A DNA stretch of 36,748 nt from contig JAIETJ010000136.1 of the NCBI GenBank assembly GCA_019745275.1, forward strand, positions 1 to 36,748, read 5' to 3'. Numbering within the stretch: the first letter of the stretch is position 1; every line of letters starts with the position of its first letter. The translations under genes and the position numbers were made by a program. The notes under the pieces are model-generated. The model did no database searches and was not told the origin of the DNA. It saw only the letters and a program-made list of their open reading frames with translations. Of the stretch, positions 1 to 8,549 are shown one piece after another. This DNA is from Pseudomonadaceae bacterium. GTDB taxonomy: Bacteria; Pseudomonadota; Gammaproteobacteria; Pseudomonadales; Pseudomonadaceae.

Positions 1-950
1 TCGCTCAAATCCAGCAGCGGGCTGGAAATTTTATCGGCTTCGCGAAAGCAAAAATCAAAGGGTGAATCGACGTGCGCCGGGGCCAGTTCTTCCAGCCGCT
101 CCAGCGCCTTAATGCGGCTCTGAGCTTGGCGCGCTTTAGTGGCTTGCGCCTTGAAGCGGGCAATGAATTTTTCCATGTGCGCGCGCTGCGCTTGCTGCTT
201 GTCGAACGCCTGTTGCTGCTGGGCCAAACGCTCGGCGCGGGCGCGCTCAAAAGCCGAGTAACCGCCGCGATACAGGGTTAGCTTTTGCTGTTCGAGGTGG
301 GCGATGTTATCCACCACCGCATCGAGAAAATCACGATCGTGGGAAATCAGCAGCAAGGTGCCCGGATAGCTCTTCAGCCAGCCTTCCAGCCAGATGATCG
401 CATCCAAATCCAAGTGGTTGGTGGGCTCATCGAGCAGCAGCAGGTCGGACGGGCACATCAGCGCTTGGGCGAGGTTCAAGCGCATCCGCCAGCCGCCGGA
501 GAAGTCGCCGACCGGCTGAGTCATCTGCGGGTTGCTAAAGCCCAAACCGGCCAGCAGCTTGCGTGCCCGAGCATCGGCACTGTAGCCGTCGGCCGAATCC
601 AGCTCGGCATGCAGCCGGGCCTGCGCGGTGCCATCATGGATGGCTTCCGCCGCGGCTAAATCGCGCTGCACCTGACGCAGGCGCAAATCGCCATCCAGCA
701 CGTAGTCGACGGCCAAGCGCTCGAGCGTCTCGACCTCTTGGCGCATATGCGCGATACGCCAGTCGGCCGGCACCAAACAGTTGCCGGCATCGGGCGTTAA
801 TTCGCCACGCAGCAGGGCAAACAGGCTGGATTTACCGGCGCCATTGGCACCAATCAGGCCGACTTTATGGCCTGGGTGCAGGGTCAGCTCGGCGTCTTCT
901 AACAGACGCAGCGGGCCACGCTGTAGAGTGAGGTTTTCTAGTCGTATCAT
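1..950 (-). CDS. ABC-F family ATPase (YheS-like), 5' part; runs off the window
   Basis: ABC-F proteins are soluble twin-ATPase proteins that act on the ribosome rather than in transport. The visible 316 residues start at the ATG at 950 and continue past position 1. Walker A is GANGAGKSS at residues 34-42. The ABC signature region FSGGWRMRLNLAQAL and Walker B LLLLDEPTNHLDLDAI follow, and the H-loop is LLISHDRDFLD. The DEPTNHLD form of Walker B is characteristic of ABC-F members. A charged linker rich in Q, K and R (the P-site tRNA interaction motif region) follows at about residues 240-300; the second ATPase half is outside the window. It is divergent from the TIGR02444 gene with a 50-bp gap. 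YheS is favoured over Uup or EttA from the N-terminal sequence and the neighbourhood; the exact subgroup is less sure than the family. Confidence 0.93.
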   Translation of the reverse strand, partial: MIRLENLTLQRGPLRLLEDAELTLHPGHKVGLIGANGAGKSSLFALLRGELTPDAGNCLVPADWRIAHMRQEVETLERLAVDYVLDGDLRLRQVQRDLAAAEAIHDGTAQARLHAELDSADGYSADARARKLLAGLGFSNPQMTQPVGDFSGGWRMRLNLAQALMCPSDLLLLDEPTNHLDLDAIIWLEGWLKSYPGTLLLISHDRDFLDAVVDNIAHLEQQKLTLYRGGYSAFERARAERLAQQQQAFDKQQAQRAHMEKFIARFKAQATKARQAQSRIKALERLEELAPAHVDSPFDFCFREADKISSPLLDLS

Positions 951-1000
951 AATGGCGGCGGAGTCTACCAGCTTCGCCTCGGCATTACTCGAGGAGCACC

Positions 1001-1459
1001 ATGTCGTCTGACCTGTGGAATTTTGCCCTGCGCTTTTATGCGCGGCCGGGCGTCGAGCAAACCTGCCTACAACTGCAAAACACCGGCGCAGATGTGTGCC
1101 TGCTGCTCTGCGCGTGCTGGTTACAACAGTCGGCGCACGGCTATAGCGCGCAGCGCTGCGCACAACTGCAGACGCTCGCCCAGCCGTGGCAACAGCAGGT
1201 GATAACGCCGCTCAGGCAACTGCGACAAAACTGGCGTGCAGCCGCGCAGCAACAAAGCGAGCTGGCGCTTTTGCGTGAGCAACTGAAGGTTTTAGAGCAG
1301 CAGGCCGAACGGCAACTGCTGGACCAGCTCGAGGCGTGCGCCTTGGCTTGGCCGGCGCTAACCAGTGCCGAGAATGGCGACTGGTTGAGCCAATTGAGCG
1401 GCGGAGCCGGCGCGCTCGACGCGCTGCAATGGCTGCGCGCCGAGGTAAACCAGACTTAA
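1001..1459 (+). CDS. TIGR02444 family protein
   Basis: This 152-residue cytoplasmic protein has the N-terminal pattern of the TIGR02444 (DUF2390) family, beginning LWNFALRFYARPGVE, which is common in Pseudomonas next to the ABC-F ATPase gene and algP. No biochemical function is established for the family as far as I know. The N-terminal half is rich in cysteine (LLLCACWLQQ) and the C-terminal half is Gln/Glu/Leu-rich and probably a coiled coil. The start is well supported: GAGGAG lies at 991-996, four bases before the ATG. It is convergent with algP, and the two stop codons share the bases TTAA at 1456-1459, so any termination must occur inside the opposing gene. Confidence 0.85.
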   Translation: MSSDLWNFALRFYARPGVEQTCLQLQNTGADVCLLLCACWLQQSAHGYSAQRCAQLQTLAQPWQQQVITPLRQLRQNWRAAAQQQSELALLREQLKVLEQQAERQLLDQLEACALAWPALTSAENGDWLSQLSGGAGALDALQWLRAEVNQT

Positions 1460-2232
1460 GAAGCGCTGGTTACCGGTACGCTGCCAGCAGTGCCGCCGGC
1501 CTGGGCGCTAACCGCAGCAGCCGGTTTGCTCACGGGTGCTTTAACCGGTGCTTTAGCCGCAGGTTTAACCGCTGGCTTAGCAACCGCTTTAACCGGCGCC
1601 TTGGCTACGGGCTTGGCCACGGCTTTAACGGCCGGCTTGGCCGCTGGCTTGCTAGCGGCGGCTTTAACCACAGGTTTGCTGGCAGCGCTCACTTTGGCCG
1701 CAGGCTTCGCTGCAACCTTAGGGGCGACCTTAGGGGCAACAGCTTTCACCGGTGCTTTAACCGCAGGCTTAGCTACAGCTTTAGCCGCAGGTTTAACCAC
1801 GGTCTTTGCCACAACAGCGGCGGCTTTAGCCGAGCGAGCGCTCAACACTTTAGTCACGGCCTCTTTAACTTTATCGATACCTTGAGCAAGCTTCATGCTC
1901 TCTTGGGCATCACGCTTAAGCTCGGCGATATAGGCACGAGTTTCGGCCTGACGCTCTTGCAGACCATCGAGCAAGGCTTCGAGGTCAGCAATCAGCACTT
2001 TGCTCTTGGCTTGTGATTTAGCCTTGCCAGCAACGGCGGCGTCTTGCAGTTTTACTCGAGCAGTGTGGAGCAAATCCTGGCCCTTGCCGCGCTGCTTTTC
2101 CAGCTTAGCCAAGAGCTTTTCCGCATCAACCAAGGCGCCGGTACAGGCGGTCTCGAGATGCTCAAGCAGGCTATGGGAAAGGTTTTGCAGCAAATGCAAC
2201 GGGGTAGATACAACGTTCTTCTTGGCCGACAT
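1456..2232 (-). CDS. algP: AlgP, histone H1-like alginate regulatory protein
   Basis: AlgP is a nucleoid-associated, eukaryotic H1-like protein first described as an activator of the alginate gene algD in P. aeruginosa. The 258 residues split in two. The N-terminal ~120 residues are helical and charged (LLQNLSHSLLEHLE, LIADLEALLDGLQERQAE). The C-terminal half is a lysine/alanine/proline tail built of degenerate KPAxK and KAxVK repeats that would bind DNA. The start at 2232 is chosen over an upstream in-frame start at 2337 because AGGAGG lies just upstream of it. Position between the FKBP gene and TIGR02444/ABC-F matches algP in P. aeruginosa. PhaF, a granule phasin with a similar tail, is the main alternative; location favours AlgP. 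Confidence 0.88.
   Translation of the reverse strand: MSAKKNVVSTPLHLLQNLSHSLLEHLETACTGALVDAEKLLAKLEKQRGKGQDLLHTARVKLQDAAVAGKAKSQAKSKVLIADLEALLDGLQERQAETRAYIAELKRDAQESMKLAQGIDKVKEAVTKVLSARSAKAAAVVAKTVVKPAAKAVAKPAVKAPVKAVAPKVAPKVAAKPAAKVSAASKPVVKAAASKPAAKPAVKAVAKPVAKAPVKAVAKPAVKPAAKAPVKAPVSKPAAAVSAQAGGTAGSVPVTSAS
1470..1845 (-). repeat. Degenerate tandem codon repeats encoding the Lys/Ala/Pro tail of AlgP
   Basis: The 3' half of algP is a run of short imperfect repeats in which AAG/AAA, CCT/CCG and GCT/GCC codons encode KPA and KAP units. On the plus strand they appear as repeated 'gctttaacc' and 'ggcttagc' type words. Such repeats are prone to slippage and length change in Pseudomonas algP. 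Confidence 0.8.
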
Positions 2233-2358
2233 AGCGAGCCTCCTAGCGGGCGGGTGTGCGCCCATACTAGACGCCTGCCAGTGGATCGCCAAGCAGAGCC
2301 TTGAGCTCGGGCGTTCTACTGGCATAATCAGCGCCATAGTTAGCCGGAGCCTGTGCTT

Positions 2359-3009
2359 ATGTTGTCGCGTTTGCCGTTATTGTTGTGCCTGTTTGCCAGC
2401 CCGCTGCTGGCCGCCACCCCTGAAGCAGAGCACGATCTTGCTTATAGCTTGGGGGTGCGCCTAGGTGAGCGACTGCGCGCAGAAGTGCCCGACTTACAGC
2501 TGCCGGCCTTACTCGATGGTCTGCGCCAGGCCTATCGCGGTGAGCCGCTAGCGCTCAAGCATGCGCGCATCGAGCAACTCCTCAGCGAACACGAGGAGCG
2601 CCTAGCCGCCGCACCAACAGACGCAGAACCGGCAATCCGCGCGGAAAAACTGTTTCTGGTTAACGAGAAGGCCAAACCCGGCGTACGTGAACTAGCCGGT
2701 GGCGTGCTGCGCACCGAGCTGCGCGCCGGCAACGGCGCAAAACCCAAAGCCAGTGGCCGCGTGCAGGTTCGCTATGTGGGTCGCTTAGCCGATGGCAGCG
2801 TGTTTGATCAGAACGATCAACCGCAATGGTTTCGCTTAGACAGCGTAATCGCCGGCTGGCGCTTGGCCTTAGCAGAAATGCCCACTGGGGCCAAATGGCG
2901 CTTGGTCATCCCCTCAGCTCAAGCGTACGGGGCTGAAGGTGCGGGTGATTTAATTGCGCCCTATGCGCCACTGGTATTTGAGGTCGAGTTACTTGGGACG
3001 AGCGACTGA
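2359..3009 (+). CDS. FKBP-type peptidyl-prolyl cis-trans isomerase, secreted
   Basis: The protein catalyses cis-trans isomerisation of prolyl bonds, probably in the periplasm. Residues 1-18 form a signal peptide (hydrophobic LPLLLCLFASPLLA). A helical FKBP_N dimerisation domain follows at ~22-100, and the C-terminal ~100 residues are the FKBP domain with VRYVGRLADGSVFD, the VIAGW core motif and AYGAEGAGDLIAPYAPLVFEVELL-type ending. The layout resembles FkpA/FklB/MIP proteins, and length (216 aa) fits. I chose ATG 2359, nine bases after GGAG at 2346-2349, over an in-frame GTG at 2353 that would leave only three bases. It is convergent with algQ across 16 bp, as in P. aeruginosa. Confidence 0.88.
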   Translation: MLSRLPLLLCLFASPLLAATPEAEHDLAYSLGVRLGERLRAEVPDLQLPALLDGLRQAYRGEPLALKHARIEQLLSEHEERLAAAPTDAEPAIRAEKLFLVNEKAKPGVRELAGGVLRTELRAGNGAKPKASGRVQVRYVGRLADGSVFDQNDQPQWFRLDSVIAGWRLALAEMPTGAKWRLVIPSAQAYGAEGAGDLIAPYAPLVFEVELLGTSD

Positions 3010-3025
3010 GCGCTCGCCCGACCCA

Positions 3026-3499
3026 TTAATGGGCCGTAGTCGCCTGTTCTTGATGGGAGTTATGCAGCACTTCGATTAAGCAATCTTCCAGTTCAAAGCG
3101 CTCGTGGAGCATTTGCCCCAAGCGTTTTAGCTCGGTGTTTAACGCAACGCTATCGCCACTGCCGACACCATCGCAATGGTCGTTAAAGGCTAAGGCTGCC
3201 TCAGTAATAGCCTCAATACGCGGATAAATCTGCTTGGCTAGCTCCAGTCCACGCACATCGCCAAAAGCCTTGGCTTCGCTGGTGAGCTGTTCGTACACCT
3301 CAAAGTGCCCGGCCGAAACGTAATCGACCAAGATTTGACAGAATTTTTGCACCTCTGGCGTATTCGCGGCGGCCGGCTGCGCGGCCTCACTGAGCACGCT
3401 ATAGGCCAACACCAACTCGTGCCGCTCTTGCAGCCAACGGTCGATCAGCAGGTGGACTCCACCCCAGCGTTCTTGGGCGTTTTGGCAGTTATCAAGCAT
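3026..3499 (-). CDS. algQ: AlgQ / Rsd family anti-sigma-70 regulator
   Basis: AlgQ (AlgR2) is the Pseudomonas member of the Rsd family, which binds sigma-70 and shifts RNA polymerase toward alternative sigma factors; in P. aeruginosa it influences alginate, polyphosphate and nucleotide metabolism. The 157-residue, all-helical protein starts [14 protein letters not shown], and [19 protein letters not shown] matches the family's N-terminal helix. The length is normal. The gene is monocistronic here: convergent with the FKBP gene and 186 bp downstream of dsbB on the same strand. There is no strong Shine-Dalgarno before the ATG. Confidence 0.92.
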   Translation of the reverse strand: MLDNCQNAQERWGGVHLLIDRWLQERHELVLAYSVLSEAAQPAAANTPEVQKFCQILVDYVSAGHFEVYEQLTSEAKAFGDVRGLELAKQIYPRIEAITEAALAFNDHCDGVGSGDSVALNTELKRLGQMLHERFELEDCLIEVLHNSHQEQATTAH

Positions 3500-3637
3500 G
3501 GCAATGATACGTCCCTAATGGGTGGCTGTTGTTCTACGTCAGCGCACACAAGAAAGCTATGTTGCGCTTGAGCGTGGGAAGGCACCGCCGAAATGACAAT
3601 TAACTGGCGGGTCTTGTGGCCAGATTATGCTCGGGCA

Positions 3638-3658
3638 GCAGTGGCATCAAGCCACTGC
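3638..3658 (-). terminator. Stem-loop downstream of dsbB
   Basis: GCAGTGGC (3638-3645) and GCCACTGC (3651-3658) form a perfect 8-bp stem with a 5-base loop, 28 bases past the dsbB stop. There is no T-run on either strand, so it is either a weak or Rho-assisted terminator or an mRNA-stabilising 3' hairpin. It may separate dsbB from algQ. Confidence 0.4.
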
Positions 3659-3685
3659 GCTGATAAATTTCATACAAGCGTTTAA

Positions 3686-4177
3686 TTAATTTCGACGTAA
3701 AAGTTGATACAGACTGAACACCACCATCGCCACAAATGCCAACAAGCTCCACTCAGGAATACTCATGCCCAGCAGCGTCCAGTTAACCTCGGCGCAATCG
3801 GCCGAGCCGTGCAGCACCAGCCGCACAATGTCTTGGAAGGGTAAGGCTTGCATCATGTAATCCAAGCTTGGCAGACACGCCGGTAGCTCATCAGCCGGCA
3901 CATTCTGCAGCCACACCTGCCGCCCAGCCGTGCCCGCGCCGGCCAGCGCACTCAACAAGGCGAGAAAGCCATAGCCACGCTGGCCACCGCGACCCGGTGC
4001 GTGCACCGCTGCGAGCAAACAAATCAGGCCGAAGATAATCACGCAAACCCGCTGCACGATGCACAACGGGCAAGGCTCCTGACCCAAGACATGCTCTAAG
4101 TACAGCGCGCCACCCATGGTCACGAGGCAAAAGATAAAGGCGGCGAAAAATAACCCACGCGGGCTGGCCAGTGACAT
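3686..4177 (-). CDS. dsbB: Disulfide bond formation protein DsbB
   Basis: DsbB is an inner-membrane protein that reoxidises DsbA and passes electrons to ubiquinone. The 163-residue protein has four hydrophobic segments (about residues 9-27, 41-58, 68-84 and 141-160). The first periplasmic loop has C36-P-L-C39 (EPCPLC). The second loop has C101 (ELPACLPSL) and C128 (GSADC). These are the two redox pairs of the family. This is one of the paralogues Pseudomonas carries beside algQ (called dsbH in some P. aeruginosa annotation). It lies 158 bp downstream of hemY on the same strand, enough for its own promoter. Confidence 0.94.
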   Translation of the reverse strand: MSLASPRGLFFAAFIFCLVTMGGALYLEHVLGQEPCPLCIVQRVCVIIFGLICLLAAVHAPGRGGQRGYGFLALLSALAGAGTAGRQVWLQNVPADELPACLPSLDYMMQALPFQDIVRLVLHGSADCAEVNWTLLGMSIPEWSLLAFVAMVVFSLYQLLRRN

Positions 4178-4269
4178 GGTGGTTCCGTAAATAGCTGAAA
4201 GGGCGCTTACGGTAGAGCAAAGCCGTCGGCGCTTTCAAGCCATATAACGTTTGCATCGCGACGTTCATG

Positions 4270-4300
4270 CCGGCAATCAGACCTTGCGTCTAATTGCCGG
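4270..4300 (-). terminator. Stem-loop downstream of hemY (possible end of the haem operon)
   Basis: Read on the minus strand, CCGGCAATTAGAC pairs with GTCTGATTGCCGG around a 5-base loop. The one non-Watson-Crick position is a G-U wobble on this strand but a C-A mismatch on the other, which argues that the minus-strand RNA forms it. It lies 36 bases past the hemY stop. No T-run follows, so intrinsic termination is not certain. Confidence 0.4.
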
Positions 4301-4335
4301 GCAACCCGAGCACTCGCGCTAGCGAGCCTCTGAGA

Positions 4336-5577
4336 CTAGCTTAACTCGGGCAGCGGCAACGTCGGCAGGTGCTGTTCCAACAGACTCAGACCTTCTTGGA
4401 AAAGTTGATTGCTGCGCGCGATCTCACCTTGATGAGCCAATAAGCGGGCGAGCTCGGCGCATGCCGGGGCGCTGCGCTGCTGCAGCAAACTGGCTTCAAG
4501 ATAATCTCGGGCTTTGTCCCACAAGCGATTTTGCAGAGCCAATCGACCCAGCGCCAAGAGCAGCTGCGGATCATTGGGCTGCTGCTTGAGCCAGCCTTCG
4601 GCCGCCTGCAGTTGCGCCTGCGGTTCGTGGCCACAAAGGCTGCCGTAGAGCGCGACTAGGCTGGCATCGTATTGGTGCTTCAGCGCCGCGCGCAGCACTT
4701 GCTCCGCCTCAGGCTCAGCACCTAGTGCGCGCAGTTGTTCGGCGTAGGCCAGCAACAATGACGGCTCCTGACGCTGCGCCTTGGACAACTGCTGCCAAGC
4801 CTGGGTCAACGGCTCTAGCGCCGCCTCACCCGCCTGTAAACCACTTTGCCCGGCCACGGCCAAGCGCGCCCGCCAAGCGCGGCGCTCCAGTTCCAGTAAC
4901 TCGGGTTCGGCCAAGGCCTTATTTTTGCGTAGTTCCGGCAACAAGCCGAGTAACTCCGACCACGCCCCCTGCTGCTCGTAAAGCGCCTGCAACTGACGCA
5001 ATACCTGACGGTGGCGCGGATGACGTTCGCGCATCGCTTGCAAGGTTTCCAAGGCGGCGGCGGGCTCTGCGCGGGCTACTTGCAGCTCCGCATGGGCCAA
5101 GGCAATCGCCAATTCGGCCTGCGGCTGGCGGTTTAGCGCACGCTCCAACAAGCTGTCGCTCTCGCTATAGCGGCCCAGTTCCTGCGCCGCACGGGCAGCG
5201 CCGAGGTAATGCATCAACGGTTGCGACTCGGCTTCGGCGGCGCGCCGTAGATGCCGCAGCGCACGCTCCCAGCGGCCCTCAGACAAATCCAGCAAGCCTT
5301 GCTCGGCCGACATCTGCGCGCGGCGATTGCGATTACGTCGCGACCACGGATTCGCCACCCGCCCCGAGGCGGTCAACAAACGCCAAGCCAAGCGAACACT
5401 AAAGACCAGCGCCCACAGCGTTAAGCCTAACGCCAGCGTGCCCCACAGGCTCGACTCATAGCGAAAGCCCTTGTAAGCAACCAGCACATAGCCGGGCTGC
5501 TCGATGTAGGTCACGCCATAGCTCAGAGCTGCCAACACCAGCAGCACTAAGAGCAGCCAGAGAAATATCCGCTTCAT
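4336..5577 (-). CDS. hemY: HemY, TPR-containing inner-membrane protein of the haem operon
   Basis: Proteobacterial HemY is an inner-membrane protein encoded with the haem biosynthesis genes; it is not the Bacillus protoporphyrinogen oxidase of the same name, and its exact role is unsettled (assembly or coordination of late haem enzymes is proposed). The 413 residues begin with two transmembrane helices (about 3-20 and 44-67) forming a HemY_N hairpin, followed by a cytoplasmic or periplasmic series of TPR-like helical repeats (for example ALRHLRRAAEAESQPLMHYL). Its ATG overlaps the hemX stop codon (ATGA at 5574-5577), so translation is coupled. Last gene of hemC-hemD-hemX-hemY. Confidence 0.92.
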   Translation of the reverse strand: MKRIFLWLLLVLLVLAALSYGVTYIEQPGYVLVAYKGFRYESSLWGTLALGLTLWALVFSVRLAWRLLTASGRVANPWSRRNRNRRAQMSAEQGLLDLSEGRWERALRHLRRAAEAESQPLMHYLGAARAAQELGRYSESDSLLERALNRQPQAELAIALAHAELQVARAEPAAALETLQAMRERHPRHRQVLRQLQALYEQQGAWSELLGLLPELRKNKALAEPELLELERRAWRARLAVAGQSGLQAGEAALEPLTQAWQQLSKAQRQEPSLLLAYAEQLRALGAEPEAEQVLRAALKHQYDASLVALYGSLCGHEPQAQLQAAEGWLKQQPNDPQLLLALGRLALQNRLWDKARDYLEASLLQQRSAPACAELARLLAHQGEIARSNQLFQEGLSLLEQHLPTLPLPELS

Positions 5578-6704
5578 CGGCTGGACTCCTCCAGCGCCGG
5601 CGCAGCGCTGTCAGCGGCGGCTGGCGAACCAGACTCACGCAATTGCACATAAGCCTGCAGCGCAGCCATCGAGTCAGTTAAGTCGGGCATGCTGACACTG
5701 ACCGGCTGGGTCAGTAACTCAGCGAGGCGATTACGCAAACTTTGCACGTCTGGATTGTCTTGGTTGAACTGATCATTGAGCACATCGCGGGCCTGTTGCA
5801 GCGCCTGCTGATAAACCCCGCTATTGCCATTTAACGCGCCCCACTGCGCCTGCTCCAATGCAAGCGTCAGCGACAGGCGCACTTGGGCCAAACTTTGCCC
5901 GGCCAATAACGGCCGAATATCTTGCGCGGCGCTGAAGTCGATGCGGAAGTAGTGCGACAACTGTTCTAACCACTGCGCCCAACGACTGCTGCCATCACCC
6001 TCGGCGGCAAGGCTGGCGAGCACACCGCCATTGTCGGCGAACGCCGGGGTTTGCGGATTAAGCTGGGCGACCTGTGCGCGCAAGGCGCCCAACTGCAAAA
6101 ACAGACCGGTACGATCCGGCTGCTGCAAGCCACGCAGCGCTTCCAAGCTCTTGGCTAACTGCGCGCGAGCGGCGAAGGCGGCTGGGTCGTCTTGCTCGCG
6201 CAAGATATCGTCGGCCGTCTGCACCAGCGCTTTGGCGCCGTTAACTTCCTGCAAGGCCGACAAACGTAAGCTGGCCAAGCGCAACAGATGCTCGGCTTCG
6301 GCCAAGCGCCAATCTTGCCGACTGGCATTCAGCACGTTATCCAAGCGCACACTCAAGCGCTGCTGGTCGCCCTGCACGCTGGCGAGCAAGCGCTGGCGTT
6401 CGGCTAAATCATCCGGCGAAGGCAACTGGCCAAGCTGCGCCGTGAGGTTTTGCGCACGCTGACTGAGGTTTTGCGCTTGCGCTTGAGTTTCGACCAAGCG
6501 CAATTGCTGCTGCTCGGTCTGCACCTGCAGGCCGCGTAACTGCCAAACTGCCCAACCGGCGCCGGCCACGCCAGCGAGCGCCAACAGCAACGCCAACGGC
6601 GCTAGGCCACGGCCACGCGCCGCCACAACGGGCGCAACGCTAGGCTCAACAGCAGGCGCACTGGGCGCTGCGGGCACTTCATATTGAGAGGCAGTTTCGC
6701 TCAC
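5574..6704 (-). CDS. hemX: HemX, membrane-anchored protein of the haem operon
   Basis: HemX is often labelled uroporphyrinogen-III C-methyltransferase, but this family lacks a methyltransferase fold and a catalytic role is not established. The 376 residues have a short Pro/Ala-rich cytoplasmic tail, one transmembrane helix at ~34-56 (LAPLALLLALAGVAGAGWAVW), then a long coiled coil (QTEQQQLRLVETQAQAQNL onward) and a helical domain with WRLAEAEHLLRLASLRL, the recognisable HemX core. The start is GTG 6704 with AAGGA just upstream, 16 bp after the hemD stop; the earlier in-frame starts would lie inside hemD. Overlaps hemY by 4 bp. Confidence 0.9.
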   Translation of the reverse strand: MSETASQYEVPAAPSAPAVEPSVAPVVAARGRGLAPLALLLALAGVAGAGWAVWQLRGLQVQTEQQQLRLVETQAQAQNLSQRAQNLTAQLGQLPSPDDLAERQRLLASVQGDQQRLSVRLDNVLNASRQDWRLAEAEHLLRLASLRLSALQEVNGAKALVQTADDILREQDDPAAFAARAQLAKSLEALRGLQQPDRTGLFLQLGALRAQVAQLNPQTPAFADNGGVLASLAAEGDGSSRWAQWLEQLSHYFRIDFSAAQDIRPLLAGQSLAQVRLSLTLALEQAQWGALNGNSGVYQQALQQARDVLNDQFNQDNPDVQSLRNRLAELLTQPVSVSMPDLTDSMAALQAYVQLRESGSPAAADSAAPALEESSR

Positions 6705-6720
6705 GTATCCATCCTTTGTA

Positions 6721-7491
6721 TTAGGGCGCGGGCACGGGCTGGGCCCGCAACGCCGCCAACAAGGCCGTGGCGCTAACACCACGGCAATCCACCACGTATT
6801 CGGCGCCAGCGGCGCGGGCCTGTTCGGCCACCCGGGCGCTGGGCACCAATAACATTAACTGCGCCAGACGCGGCCAATCCGCGCCGGCCAGCTGAATTAA
6901 ATGCGCCAAACCGGCGCCACTGCTGACCAACAGCGCATTCAAACGCTGCGCCGTGAGCAACTCAAGCAATGCCGCCGCGCCATAAGCGGGCAGATTACGC
7001 CGATAGAGTTGCAGATAATCGACCGTCACGCCTTGGCCGCGCAAGCGTTCGGCGATGAATTCGCGGCCACCCTCGCCACGCATAATCAGCACCCGCGGAT
7101 TGTCCACGGCTAACGCGGCGGCCAACTCAGGCATGTCCAGCAAGGCTTCGCTGGCATCCGCGCACTCGGGGAAACAGGCGGCTAAACCGTGCTCGGCGAG
7201 AATGCCTGCGCTGCCGGCGCCCACCGCAAACCACTTGGGCGCTAGGGGGGATTGTGGCCAGTAGCGAGCGAGTAGTTGCAAACCTAAGCGGGCGGCCGGC
7301 TTGCTGACCACTATCACCGCGCAGTAGCGCTCTAAATCCAAGATCAACGCGCGCTGCTCGGTGGTTTCGTTCAGCGCTTCGATCTCCAGCAGCGGCAGGC
7401 TGCAGCTAAACACTCCCGCCGCCGCCAAGCTGGCGGCTAGCGGCGCCGACTCAGCGGCCGGACGCGTGAGCAGCAGCCGCCAGCCTGTCAC
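6721..7491 (-). CDS. hemD: Uroporphyrinogen-III synthase
   Basis: HemD closes and inverts ring D of hydroxymethylbilane to give uroporphyrinogen III, the branch point to haem, sirohaem and cobalamin. The 256-residue two-domain protein starts [19 protein letters not shown], the usual HemD N-terminal strand, and contains [17 protein letters not shown] near the second domain hinge; length is typical. The start is GTG 7491, overlapping the hemC stop as GTGA (7488-7491), so the gene is translationally coupled to hemC. The poor sequence conservation of the family makes length and context part of the identification. Confidence 0.92.
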   Translation of the reverse strand: MTGWRLLLTRPAAESAPLAASLAAAGVFSCSLPLLEIEALNETTEQRALILDLERYCAVIVVSKPAARLGLQLLARYWPQSPLAPKWFAVGAGSAGILAEHGLAACFPECADASEALLDMPELAAALAVDNPRVLIMRGEGGREFIAERLRGQGVTVDYLQLYRRNLPAYGAAALLELLTAQRLNALLVSSGAGLAHLIQLAGADWPRLAQLMLLVPSARVAEQARAAGAEYVVDCRGVSATALLAALRAQPVPAP

Positions 7492-8429
7492 TCTTGACCG
7501 GCCTCGCCGTACACAGCCGCCAAAATGTCGGCCGCGCCCTGCGCCAGCAAGGCTTCCGCCACCTGCACGCCGAGCGCTTCGGCATCCGCACTGGCGGCCC
7601 GGGCCTCGGCCCGCAGCAATTGGCTGCCGTCGGGCTGGCCAACCAAACCACGCAGCCACAACTGCTCACCTTCGAGCAGCGCGTAACAGGCAATCGGCAC
7701 CTGACAGCCGCCATTTAAATGTTTGTTCAGCGCCCGCTCGGCGGTCACTCGCAGGGCCGTTTCGCGGTGATGCAGCGGTGCCAATAAGGCGTGAATGGCC
7801 AGATCAGCACTGCGACACTCGATGCCCACTGCACCCTGCCCGCCAGCCGGCAAGCTGGCCTCGACACTGATGGCGGCGCGAATCCGCGCGGCAAAACCGA
7901 GGCGGATTAAACCGGCGGCGGCGAGGATGATGGCGTCGTACTCGCCGGCATCCAACTTGGCCAACCGGGTGTTGACGTTACCGCGCAGGAAGTGAATTTT
8001 CAGATCCGGTCGCACGGCCAACAACTGCGCTTGGCGACGCAAGCTGGAGGTGCCGACCACGCTGCCGGCCGGCAGTTCATCAAGGCTGGCGAAGGTATTG
8101 GAGACAAAGGCATCACGCGGGTCTTCGCGCTCACAGATGCAATACAGGCCGAGCCCCTCGGGGAAGTCCATCGGCACATCTTTCATCGAATGCACGGCGA
8201 TGTCGGCTTCATTCTCCAGCAGGGCGGTTTCTAGCTCTTTAACGAACAGACCCTTACCGCCGATTTTTGCTAGAGGGGCGTCGAGCAGTTTGTCGCCGCG
8301 ACTGACCATCGGCACTAGGCTAACGATCAGGCCGGGATGCGCCTGCTCAAGGGTGGCCTTAACGTACTCGGCCTGCCACAGGGCGAGGGCACTTTTGCGG
8401 GTGGCGATGCGGATTTCGCGGATGGACAT
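7488..8429 (-). CDS. hemC: Porphobilinogen deaminase (hydroxymethylbilane synthase)
   Basis: HemC polymerises four porphobilinogens into hydroxymethylbilane using a covalently bound dipyrromethane cofactor. The 313 residues begin [48 protein letters not shown] and [12 protein letters not shown] are substrate- and cofactor-binding signatures. The cofactor cysteine lies in [15 protein letters not shown] in domain 3. Start ATG 8429 gives the standard Pseudomonas length; the TTG at 8441 is less likely. It opens the hemCDXY operon, 120 bp downstream of algR on the same strand. Confidence 0.97.
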   Translation of the reverse strand: MSIREIRIATRKSALALWQAEYVKATLEQAHPGLIVSLVPMVSRGDKLLDAPLAKIGGKGLFVKELETALLENEADIAVHSMKDVPMDFPEGLGLYCICEREDPRDAFVSNTFASLDELPAGSVVGTSSLRRQAQLLAVRPDLKIHFLRGNVNTRLAKLDAGEYDAIILAAAGLIRLGFAARIRAAISVEASLPAGGQGAVGIECRSADLAIHALLAPLHHRETALRVTAERALNKHLNGGCQVPIACYALLEGEQLWLRGLVGQPDGSQLLRAEARAASADAEALGVQVAEALLAQGAADILAAVYGEAGQE

Positions 8430-8549
8430 GGCGGCTCTCAAGACGAATGATCGCCAGCATGATAAGGCAGCCCGGCGGACGGCGCACCCACAGTAACAGG
8501 CCGGCGAGAAACACCAGCCCTAAGCGCAGGGCAAAACCATCAGGCGAAC

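Noticed and set aside
1490..1885. 131-residue plus-strand frame of Ala/Leu/Thr/Gly repeats that looks like a membrane protein
   Set aside because: It is the reverse reading of the AlgP Lys/Ala/Pro codon repeats and has no ribosome site; the hydrophobic look follows from reversing GCT, CCG and AAG codons.
3022..3033. Palindrome CCCATTAATGGG between the FKBP gene and algQ as a terminator
   Set aside because: It is only 12 bp with an AT core, has no loop or T-run, and overlaps the algQ stop codon; it is probably chance.
5574..6704. HemX as a uroporphyrinogen-III methyltransferase
   Set aside because: The protein is one transmembrane helix plus a coiled coil and helical domain, with no methyltransferase motifs; the label is a legacy annotation.
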